Assembly: GCA_024364735.1 (NCBI GenBank)
Contig: JAGFNQ010004017.1
Span: 1 to 64,000, forward strand
DNA length: 64,000 bases
DNA from: Boesenbergia rotunda
Lineage: Eukaryota > Streptophyta > Magnoliopsida > Zingiberales > Zingiberaceae
Direction: 5' to 3'
Below, piece by piece: positions 17,970-26,724 of this stretch (within the stretch, counting starts at the first letter, position 1; each line of letters begins with the position of its first letter). The translations under genes were made by a program, and so were the position numbers. The notes beneath the pieces were generated by a model. It was not told where the DNA came from, searched no databases, and saw only the letters and a list, made by a program, of their open reading frames with translations.

Positions 17970-19682
17970 CTACACAATTCGAAAAATAGAAGTTTTAGGT
18001 ACCCAAACCTTGGGACCTAAAGCATCAACTAAACATAACTTAGGCACCCATGCCTTGACCACTTTCTTTTGAGTTTTGGGTGTCCTAGATTGTCTCATGT
18101 CAGTCCTAGACATGAGGGACACAAATGAGGGTTCCTTAGGGCGGTAACCAATACCGGCCCTATTGTAGATTGCCCTTTGGGCATTTAGAATCATATCTAG
18201 GGTCTTAGAGCTAGTTGAGAACTTCCCAAGAATATTCTTGAGCTTCTCAACCTCACTCTTCAAGGATTGGTTCTCCTCTACTAACAAGCTATCATGCAAA
18301 TCATTTACTTCCTCAACCTTAGAGGATTTCAAAATTTCAATTTCATGTTTCAATGATTTGATTTCATCTTCTAGTAATTCAACATGCAAATCATCAATGT
18401 TATCATCTCTAGATGCCTTCAATTGATCAATTTCTACTTGCAATGCCTTAACCTTATTCTTTGATTTCTTAAACATACTAGTTAAACATGCAATTGCCCT
18501 ATAACACTTTTCAAGCTCGGGAGAAGTTACCTCTTCATCATCCGAAGATGATGAAGCCGCGTTTGAGGAGCTTGAAGAATCATCACTGCTCTCCTCTCCA
18601 AGAGCCATGAGTGCCACTTGCCTTGTGCTCTTTTTCTCCTTCTCTTCATCGGATGAGCTAGAGGATAACTCATCCCAAGAGGCCTTCAAGGCTTTCTTCT
18701 TCTTCTTGAATTTCTCTTCTTTTCTTTTGGATTTTTCCTCCTTCTTCTTGAGTTTTGGACATTCATTCTTGAAATGCCCTTTCCTACCACACTCAAAGCA
18801 AGATGCATTATTCTTATCAAGTTTGGACTCACTAGGGTTACCTCTAGTTTTGAAACGTCGATCCCTTCGCATCATCCTCCTCACAAAATTGGTCATTTCG
18901 GATGAAGAGGAGCCACTGTCATCTTCCTCGGAATTAGACTCGGATTCAGAAGAGGATGAAGATGATGAGATCTCCTTCTCCTTCTTCTTCTCCTTCTTCT
19001 TCTTGTTGGTTCGGTCCCCTGCAACTAAGGCAATCCCCTTCTCCTTGGGGCCTTTGTTAGCCATTTCATGTAATTCCATCTCACAAAATAAATCATCTAA
19101 CTTTACAATAGATAAATCCTTGGATACTTTGTAGGCATCCACCATGGATGACCACAAAGCATTCCTTGGAAATGCTTTCAAGATATACCTCACAAGGTCG
19201 CGGTTCTCGACCTTTTCATCAATTGAATGAAGTCCATTGAGGACTTCCTTGAACCGGCTATGGAGCTCACTTACCGACTCATTCTCCTTCATGGAGAGAT
19301 TTTGGAGTTGATTGAGGAACAAGTCCCTCTTGGCAATTCTAGAGTCTCGGGTGCCCTCGTGAAGCTCGATGAGTTTGTTCCACAAGTCCTTCGCACTTGT
19401 GAAAGGACCAACTTTGATGAGTTGATCTTTGTTCATTCCACATTGTAGAGTGACAACCGCCTTCGCGTCGGCTTCACTCTTCCGAGTTTGTTCAGCAGTC
19501 CACCTCCATGACTCAAGTTCTTTTCCTTCATCATCTTTTGGAGGGGTGAATCCCTCCTTCACCGCGAACCAAGTATGGATATCCATCTTCAGATAGTATT
19601 TCATCTTTGACCTCCAATACTGAAAGTCGGCGCCATAAAAGAATGGAGGTCGGGTGGTGGAGAAGCCTTCTCTCAAAGCCAT
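17970..19682 (-). CDS. gag: Element C GAG, intact, 570 aa
   Basis: The capsid/nucleocapsid precursor of the virus-like particle. Order: N-terminal W-rich domain (DFQYWRSKMKYYL, about 19-32), capsid helices (AKDLWNKLIELHEGT, about 98-112; NRDLVRYILKAFPR), a Lys/Ser/Asp-rich linker, CCHC knuckle C295-C298-H303-C308, a long coiled coil (about 400-500), and the C-terminal GYRPKE...KAWVPK motifs. The start is ATG at 19680-19682, 45 bases after the primer-binding site. The stop is TAG (17970-17972) and the same frame carries on as protease, as in B and M. No internal lesion was found. Confidence 0.94.
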   Translation of the reverse strand: MALREGFSTTRPPFFYGADFQYWRSKMKYYLKMDIHTWFAVKEGFTPPKDDEGKELESWRWTAEQTRKSEADAKAVVTLQCGMNKDQLIKVGPFTSAKDLWNKLIELHEGTRDSRIAKRDLFLNQLQNLSMKENESVSELHSRFKEVLNGLHSIDEKVENRDLVRYILKAFPRNALWSSMVDAYKVSKDLSIVKLDDLFCEMELHEMANKGPKEKGIALVAGDRTNKKKKEKKKEKEISSSSSSSESESNSEEDDSGSSSSEMTNFVRRMMRRDRRFKTRGNPSESKLDKNNASCFECGRKGHFKNECPKLKKKEEKSKRKEEKFKKKKKALKASWDELSSSSSDEEKEKKSTRQVALMALGEESSDDSSSSSNAASSSSDDEEVTSPELEKCYRAIACLTSMFKKSKNKVKALQVEIDQLKASRDDNIDDLHVELLEDEIKSLKHEIEILKSSKVEEVNDLHDSLLVEENQSLKSEVEKLKNILGKFSTSSKTLDMILNAQRAIYNRAGIGYRPKEPSFVSLMSRTDMRQSRTPKTQKKVVKAWVPKLCLVDALGPKVWVPKTSIFRIV

Positions 19683-19726
19683 CTTGTTGATAACTCTTGG
19701 ATGTTAAGCCATAAACAGAGCACCAA

Positions 19727-19738
19727 GCTCTGATACCA
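19727..19738 (-). promoter_or_regulatory. Primer-binding site of element C
   Basis: The plus strand reads GCTCTGATACCA, i.e. TGGTATCAGAGC on the element strand, two bases inside the LTR edge at 19741. Initiator tRNA-Met type. Confidence 0.95.
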
Positions 19739-19740
19739 CT

Positions 19741-21709
19741 TGTTGGAAACGAGATAGCTAGAGACGGGGGGGGGGGGATGAATATAGCCAATCACTTTTC
19801 ACTTGCGATTAACAATTTGCCTGCACTTAACTTATCAGTAGCACAGCAGCGGAAGAAACAAAAGAAGCTGAAAGTGCAGTAAGCTAAAACAGAGACAAGA
19901 TCAAGACAAAGACAACTGCCAAGAACGCTAACAAGAGGGTTTACAAGGTTCGGGGATAACTTGCCCCTACTCCTTGGCGTGCCCTTAAGGTGGGCGATCC
20001 CTTGATCGTCGGCAGATCAAGCCCCAGTTTCACCGGATATAATGCAACCTCCTTCTCGGTGGAGAAACCTCTCCACAGCGTTTCAGACAGAATAGAGTTT
20101 AAGCACAAAGAAACTACGAGAAAGATCTTACTCAACCACTTAGCAAGGACAAGAACACAGCTAGCTTCCCTGAGCTCCACCCAGTGGCGATCTCACGCAA
20201 GAACCCTTCTCCGTGTCTTCCCACTATCGGACTCCAAGCTACTTGTTCTCTCCTTCAAGCGCTCAAGTAAAGATTGGTTGCTTCTCGATCGCTTGCTCAA
20301 AGTGATGACAGCTTCAAGAACGCAGCAAGCAAGCAGATTGTGGAGAACACTAGGCGCGGCAAGAACACAAGTTTCAGAACCTTGCTTCTACGAAGCTCAC
20401 TTCCGCGCTTTTGATCCTCCACACAGCACCAGGTGACAACATCCTCCATAGCCTCCAGCTATCTTGCTGCCAACACCAGCTACCACTGAGCCCTCTCTGG
20501 TCTTCCTGAGATCCCCTCAGCCAAGCCCCAGTCTCGGCTCCAGTCTGCAGCTCGGCCGTTGCAACCTGAAATGGGGAATCAGACAAACCTGCTCCAAGGA
20601 AAGCCTCCGTTGACCTCTCCTTGAGTGTTTGAATCCTCCCCTGTCACCTGCAGCTTAATCAGACTGTTAGAGCAGCAAATCATATAGTAAATCAGATATC
20701 AGAAGCAAACATCAGCGAATCGGATGTGATCAGACGCTCTGACCACGTCTGACAGTGCAATTTGAATTAAAGTGATCGGTCACCGGACCGATCCAGGATT
20801 TGTGGATCGGTCACCAGACCGATCTACTGCAGTGCTGGGATTCCCAGCTCTTATGGCAACACAGGCCTGATCGGTCACCAGACCGATCAGAGTGAAGCCT
20901 GATCGGTCACCTAGACCGATCAGGACATATGAACAGTGATTTTTTAATCAGATCCAAGATCCCTGATCGGTCACCAGACCGATCCAGGACTTTGATCAGC
21001 AAGGGAACTCACTCACTTCCCACTCCCTGATCGGTCACCAGACCGATCAGGAGCAAGGCAGTGAGGAAGCAGCCTGCTCCCTGATCGGTCACTGGACCGA
21101 TCAGGAGCCACACAGTAGGTTCCCAACCTCACTGTGTGCTCCCTGATCGGTCACCATTCCGATCAGACATAGCTGGATCGGTCACCGGACCGATCCACTA
21201 AGGAGTAGAGTGCCAATGTCCCTGATCGGTCACCAGACCGATCCAGAGACTCAACCCTAGCCCTCCAAGCTAGTGGCTTCATCCACCTTAGCCCTCCAAG
21301 CTAAGGATTTTTCCATCTAACCCTCCAAGTTGGGAATTTGCACCTAACCCTCCAAGTTAGGACTTTTCACCTAGCCCTCCAAGCTAGGACTTTTCACCCA
21401 ACCCTTCCGAATTAGGACTTTTCCAACACCTAACCCTCCAGGTTAGGATTTTCCAACACCTAGCCTCCCAGACTAGGATTTTCCAACACCTAACCCTTCA
21501 GGTTAGGATTTTCCAACACCTAGCCTCCCAGACTAGGATTTTCCAACACCTAACCCTTCAGGTTAGGATTTTCCAACTCCTAGCCTCCCAGACTAGGATT
21601 TTCCATATCATGCCTGATCCCCGACCAGAACTTAATCATAATCATAATCAACCTAAACTAAAATCGATGTCAACACCAAAACAACAATCAGGGCAAGACT
21701 GCATCAACA
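19741..21709 (-). repeat. Element C 5' LTR (1969 bp)
   Basis: Partner of 9492-11430. Differences seen by eye: one GATCGGTC hairpin unit fewer (about 20862-20930), one extra CCTAACCC/CCTAGCC word pair near 21540-21600, a shorter T-run at 20940, and scattered single-base changes. The hairpin array spans 20772-21245 and the word array 21247-21610. The 5-bp duplication AACTG follows at 21710-21714. Confidence 0.94.
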
Positions 21710-22193
21710 AACTGCTCTGGGAGCAGTCGACTGATGAGTAGCCAAAATTTGAACGTTGGCCTGTCAACGGTCGAATCTGGGTGGAGGCAGTCAACTGCCA
21801 ACGTGAGTTTCAGCTTGAGTTCTATTTAAAGAGAACTCGATTTGGGCTGGGATCTCTTGACGAAATGAGCTTGGTTAGAGCTCATTAGTAGTCTAAGTGC
21901 TCAGATTGTGTACTCAAGGTTGTGGCGAGGTTTCTCCACCCACAAGGAGCTATGCGAGCTAGCCAGAGGGCATCCGAGGAGTGATCCGTCGAAGGATCGA
22001 GGGATCGTCCACCTCACGGACTGTCGTGGAGTAGGAGTCTTCATCTCCGAACCACGTAAATAGGTTTGTTGGTGTTGTTTGTTGTTTTAGTTTAGTTTTT
22101 ATTGTATTTCCGCTTGCGCACTAACAACGTAGGTAGAGAACAAATCGAGAATTGCTATTCACCCCCCCTCTAGCAAGGCGTATCGATCTAACA
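21710..22193 (+). repeat. Element B 3' LTR, second part
   Basis: This resumes after C with the duplicated AACTG and the second arm of the interrupted palindrome (GCAGTCGACTG). TATTTAAA is at 21823-21830. The 'GTGGCGAGGTTTCTCCACCCACAAGGAG' region (split here as GTGGCGAGGTTTC / TCCACCCACAAGGAG) is shared with A. The C-rich terminus is ATTCACCCCCCCTCTAGC and the LTR ends at CA (22192-22193). With 8825-9491 it gives an LTR of about 1.15 kb. Confidence 0.88.
21823..21830 (+). promoter_or_regulatory. TATA-type box of B 3' LTR
   Basis: TATTTAAA in context TCTATTTAAAGAGAA, at the position equivalent to the box in A and downstream of the palindromes. A core promoter role is inferred. Confidence 0.55.
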
Positions 22194-23325
22194 GTTTTTA
22201 CTTGGTTCGGAGTCACGGTCGGCTCCTACTCCAAGGCCCACGGTCCTTGACCATTTACGATGGGCAATTCTATATTTTCGTAAATGATTACAAGTTGGAG
22301 TACAAATATAGAATTTAAAATGAAATTACAGCACTTTAAAAAAACTTTTACCGACGACCGGAGAAGTTGGAAGATCCGAGTAGCGGGTCGTCGTTGGCCC
22401 TTGAATCACGAGTACAGAGCTTGTCGGAGCGTAGCGCTTGAATGCGTGCATAGAGAGCAAGTTATTCTGAAGCCTTGGGGTGAACCCCTATATATATCAA
22501 TCACTGGGGCGCCTGTATTGAAGGGGGAGCCTGACACGTGGCCTATCCTGCGAGAACTCCAATCTGCAGACTTGGCCAACGCTTATCCCTTCATCTGGGG
22601 CGCCTGAGCTGACTGGGGTGCCTGTGTTAACACAGGCGCCTCATTTGACTTGATCCAAAGGCTTGTGTGGCAGTTTGCTTCGAATGCTTGGAATCAACCT
22701 TCACTGGGGCGCCTGTCTCAACATAGGCGCCTAGCCCATTGAGGCGCCTAGCAGCAGAAATCTCCTTTCCTTTATTCCTGCAACCAGGGTTAGTTCCAAA
22801 ACACAAGAAACATATAAATGATATAGAATAAAGCTTGATTTACAGCCTGAGCTGTCTTGGTTCTGACTTTGGGCTTCCCAAATGGAACCCTAGGTCGAAC
22901 CGACGCCTAATGTTCCCTCCTACGGGGAACGCATCCTCACCTATTCCTCTCGGGAGAATTTACCTTTTTGTCAACCGGCTCCTCCAGTTGGACTTTTTCC
23001 CAGCTTCACTCACTAGGTCTTTGTGCCCAATCCGCGACCAGGTCTTAGTGCCCAGCTTTACTCACCAGGTCTTCGGTGCTCTGTCCTTGACCAGGTCTTA
23101 GTGCCCCACCAGGTCTTAGTGCCCAACATTACGTCAGGACTTAGTTGCTCAGCCCACGACCAGGACTTAGTGCCCAATTCATAGAACCAGGACTTAGTGC
23201 CTAGTGTACCTAGGACTTTTCCTGCACACTTAATCAGCATTTTTAGATCACAACAACACCTTAACTTCTGAACCCTTTACCATTATCAAAACAAAGGTTC
23301 GACTTTGGTGCTTCCGGCACCAACA
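22194..23325 (-). repeat. LTR remnant D (minus orientation)
   Basis: On the minus strand this starts TGTTGGTGCCGGAAGCACC (23325 leftwards). It contains repeated 'ACTAAGTCCTGG' words (about 23035-23220), then GGCGCC-type palindromes (for example arms GGTGCCTGTGTT / AACACAGGCGCC near 22618-22641), then a TATATATA box at 22489-22496. It is cut at 22194 by B, so the other end must lie left of the window. No polypurine tract follows at 23326, so it may be a solo LTR or a truncated copy. Small frames inside (22284-22607, 22835-23101) are not supported as genes. Confidence 0.65.
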
Positions 23326-24020
23326 ATTTTAAATATTTTGAAATCAATTCTATGTTTTATTTGCTGGTACATTGATTTGAAAAACATATGATTTCAAAAC
23401 TAAGGCTTAAACTTGATACAAAATTGAAGTTCTTTTAAGTGTTTGAGTTTTGGTCAAAAAGTCAAAAATATTATGATTTTTAATGAAAACATATTTTCCC
23501 TTGTTAGAGGATATCAAAAGAAATATGTTTGCAAAATTTCATGATTTTTCAAATTCTCTAGAATTTTTAATGGATATCTGAATTTCAGCTCAAAAGGCTG
23601 AAATTTGAAACAGATTAGTGCCAGTCGACTGGTGCAGAGAACCAGTCGACTGGAAATTCTGTGGAAGTATTTTTCGAATAGGTAAGTTGACTGATATCTG
23701 TCTCAGTCGATTGGTACCTTAGTTTTCTGATTTTTGCTTATTTTCATAACTTAAACCCTTGTTTCACTTTGATGCCTTGGTTAGATTTGATTGGTATAAT
23801 CTTTTTGATGATGTCAAAGGGGGAGAATGAAAGGGTTTAAGTTAGTATTTAACTTAATTTTTTCCATGTTTATGCAAAATTAAAAATAATGAGATAAAGC
23901 ATAGGTTAAGGGAGAGCTTGGTTACTTTTTATGCTTCTTAATATACTATGCTTCTAATTTTCAAATTGTTATTGTTATGCCTAACTTAAATATGTTGCCA
24001 CATATCAAAAAGGGAGAGAT
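23326..24020 (+). other. 3' spacer of element E with polypurine tract
   Basis: A/T-rich non-coding sequence with CAGTCGACTGG palindromes at about 23622-23652, a purine tract (AAAGGGGGAGAATG, about 23816), and the polypurine tract AAAAAGGGAGAGAT at 24007-24020. The layout matches the spacers of A and B. The rest of E lies beyond D and B, outside the window. Confidence 0.7.
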
Positions 24021-24977
24021 TGTTAGTGTAATCGACCCAAGTTTGATTGGTACGATCCTAGGTTTTGATGTGTGTGTCAATAAGTTTAAGTTATGATTTC
24101 ATAATGGTTTGATGTATGTTTAAATCATGCAGGACATGGTGGAACACACATGGGCGATCTCATCCTAAGTGCTCGGGTCCTTGAGTAGATGGATCGTGCA
24201 TCCGAGGGATCGCTATACAAGGAGCAACGGAGTGGAGCCAAGGGAAGCGGACTTCAAGGCATATGCGAAGGATGACATGGAGATGAGCCGTGGGATGGTA
24301 TGCATTTGAGGGACAAGAGCCAAAGGAAGAGGACTTCAAAGGGTGATTCCAGAGAGGATGAGAGTGAGTGTGTAAAAGGAGCAGTTGACTGGTAGGGACA
24401 CCAGTCAACTGATCTTTCTGTTGGGTCGAACAAAATGTAGCAGTTGACTGGTCTGAGCACCAGTTGACTGGTCTATTCAAAATCCAACCGTTGGCTAAGC
24501 ACCAGTCGACTGGCCCTACTAGCAGTCGGCTGGTGTCGGAGCTGAGCTATTTTGTTAACAGCTCTCTCTTCTATTTAAAGAGGATCTTGAGACTTGTGAA
24601 GGGTTAGCTGTGTTGTGTGAAAAACTCTATTGCTCAAGTGCTCAAGCTCCTAAGCCTACTCTCTTCCTCAAACCCTAGTTTCAATCTTGTAAAGGGAAGA
24701 GAGACTTTGTGAGAGGTTGCACTCCACTGAGATGGAGTGAGCTCTAACCGGAGATTGCCGAGGATTAATCCAATGAAGGATTAAGGGGTCGTTTACCTCA
24801 AGGACATGCTGTGGAGTAGGAGCAAACAATCTCTAAACCACATAAGAGATTAAGTGTTAGCATTGATTTTAATTATAGCTTGCATCTCCGCTTGTGCACT
24901 AATCATATAGGAAGAAATCAACGAATTGAGTGAGAAGCTATTCACCCCCTCCTCTAGCTGACATCCAATCATTTACA
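24021..24977 (+). repeat. Element E 3' LTR (957 bp)
   Basis: It starts TGTTAGTGTAATCG and ends ATTTACA. Palindromic words CAGTTGACTGG/CAGTCGACTGG lie at about 24380-24530, TATTTAAA at 24572-24579, and the terminal C-rich motif TTCACCCCCTCCTCTAGC at about 24940-24958. It is related to, but clearly diverged from, the LTRs of A and B. It is followed directly by old LTR sequence of F. Confidence 0.85.
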
Positions 24978-25592
24978 GGAAATCCAAAGATTCTATCTTG
25001 GATAAAACTGAGTAGTCTATCGAAGAGTGTAATCAAAGCAAACAAGGAAGGGCGTGGAGATTAGTCGACGGATACATGGTTTAATCGATGGAACAAATTT
25101 TTAGTCGACTGATCGATGCGTATAAAAGAAAGCCTCGAGGTTAGAGGTTGATCATCCATTCATTCATTGCTCCATCTCGCTCACATTGCTTCTATTTGTG
25201 CAAGTCCTCCTACTACTACACTGGAAGGATATCCGATAACAACTCTTCATCTTTTACATTTGTTGTCGTTATATTTTTATGGTACTTGCATTTACTTTTA
25301 AAGGTGATTGTAGTTGGTTACTATACACTTCATATTTGTCCGAGTTTGCTTCTGCTCTGAAAGTTTTCAGAGAGAAGAAATTTAGTTGATTGCCCATTCG
25401 GAAGTGAGCAAGGATCGCAAACCTTGGAGTAGTAGTCGCTGAACTATAAACCAAGTAAAAAACTGAATTATATTCTTGTTTATATTTCTTTATTACGTTG
25501 TGTTTTTATTTGATTTTAATAAAAGAAAAGATAAGATTTTAAAGGAACGAGATTCATCCCTCTCCCTCTCTCTTGACTTCTTCGATCATTCA
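24978..25592 (+). repeat. Element F 5' LTR, 3' part
   Basis: An older LTR cut on its left by E. It has TAGTCGAC words (25058, 25102), TATAAAAG at 25121-25128 and a degenerate C/T-rich terminus before CA at 25591-25592. A decayed primer-binding site follows. Orientation is + from the primer site and the gag that follows. Confidence 0.7.
25121..25128 (+). promoter_or_regulatory. TATA box of F LTR
   Basis: TATAAAAG within GCGTATAAAAGAAAGCC, about 465 bases before the LTR end. Likely core promoter by sequence and position. Confidence 0.5.
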
Positions 25593-25594
25593 AT

Positions 25595-25606
25595 TGATAT
25601 TAGAGT
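25595..25606 (+). promoter_or_regulatory. Degenerate primer-binding site of F
   Basis: TGATATTAGAGT differs from TGGTATCAGAGC at three positions, all transitions (G to A, C to T, C to T). This fits an old element decayed by cytosine deamination. Confidence 0.7.
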
Positions 25607-25741
25607 CGATTGCTTAAAATTTGTTCTCTCTCTTTAAATAGTTTGTATTCTCTCTATATAGTTTTTCCTTTTCTCTATATCGCTCTACGTATCCCACGAT
25701 AAATTCTTGGAAATTGTTTTAAGTGTATATTGTTTGAAAAT

Positions 25742-26719
25742 ATGTCGAGCTCTTATCAAGAAGAATATAGCAGCGTTCGTCCATCTCTCTTCAATTGAAA
25801 TGATTTTAGCTATTAGAAATGGAGAATGGAATGTTTCCTTAAATCAGACATCAACATATGGTTTAACATCAAGAAAGGGTACACACCATCGATCAAAAAC
25901 AGAAAAACATTAGATCTAGAAAAATGGAATCCATAGATGAAGAGAAGACATAAATCGACTACAAGGCAATGATCACCCTCTAGTGTGGTCTAATAAAAAA
26001 GGAGTTCTGCCAAGTCAGTCCATTCGAGAAAACCAAGGAACTTTGGGATCAACTAGTCAAGTTGCATGAAGAAATTGATGATTCCAGGTAACTAAATGAG
26101 ACTTGCTACTTAATCAATTATTTAATATTAAAATGTAATATGGAGAAACCGCAACTCAAATACACGTGAAAATCAATGACATCATCAATGGATTCCACCT
26201 CGTCGACACCAACTTGTAAATCGAGCCTTAATAAGGTACGCGCTTAATTCTTTCCTTTGAAATACACTGTGGGCATTTATGATAGATGAATATAAAGTTT
26301 CAAAAGATTTTTCCTTGATTAAATTAGATGTATTATTTTGTAAATTAGAGTTACATGAACAGACTAACTCTAATCAAACTAAGAAGGGCATTGTCTTATT
26401 TGAAGGTCAAAATAGAAGCAAAGATATCAAGTCTAAATCCCAACTAAAATAGGAATCCAAAAGCGATTAAACTTAGACTCCAACAATGAAGAAAAATAGT
26501 AAACATGGTCCAAAAAATATTTACAAAGAAGTTTTCCAACAGAGATCTAAAAAGGGCAGTATGCAAAATCCGAGCAAATTTAAATCATAGGTAATATGCT
26601 TCAAGTGCAAAAAAGGTCACTACAAATATGAATGTCCTAACCTAAATGAGGAGAGAACCAATAAATCAAGGAGTAAGAAAGCACTCAAGTTTGCTTGGGA
26701 CAAGCCATCTTCGGAAGTG
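25742..26719 (+). pseudogene. gag: GAG of element F, N-terminal and knuckle part, decayed
   Basis: From ATG 25742 the frame resembles the start of the C GAG: a DFSY-WRM-like motif, then DINIWFNIKKGYTP (compare DIHTWFAVKEGFTP). Later comes KELWDQLVKLHEE (about 26038). A CCHC knuckle (CFKCKKGHYKYEC-like, about 26597-26640) is followed by KKALKFAWDKPSS. Many stops (for example TGA and TAG near 25798-25815) and frameshifts break it. It ends where solo LTR G entered (26725) and resumes at 29583. No function is expected. Confidence 0.75.
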
Positions 26720-26724
26720 TTGGA

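Larger units (their letters stand above)
9492..21709 (-). mobile_element. Element C: nearly complete Ty1/copia (SIRE-like) retrotransposon with extra spliced gene
   Basis: The 12.2-kb element reads on the minus strand. From right to left: 5' LTR (19741-21709), primer site (19727-19738), GAG, TAG, protease-integrase, RT-RNase H, palindrome-rich spacer, spliced extra gene (12066-13651), polypurine tract, 3' LTR (9492-11430). The flanking duplication AACTG (9487-9491 and 21710-21714) is perfect, so insertion and both ends are preserved. The coding region has only two clear lesions, an A-run frameshift near 16360 and TAA at 16310-16312. It is the best preserved and probably one of the younger elements in the window. 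Confidence 0.95.

Noticed and set aside
18607..19134. 175-codon Ser/Phe-rich frame on the plus strand
   Set aside because: Exact antisense shadow of the Lys/Ser/Glu-rich linker of the C GAG.
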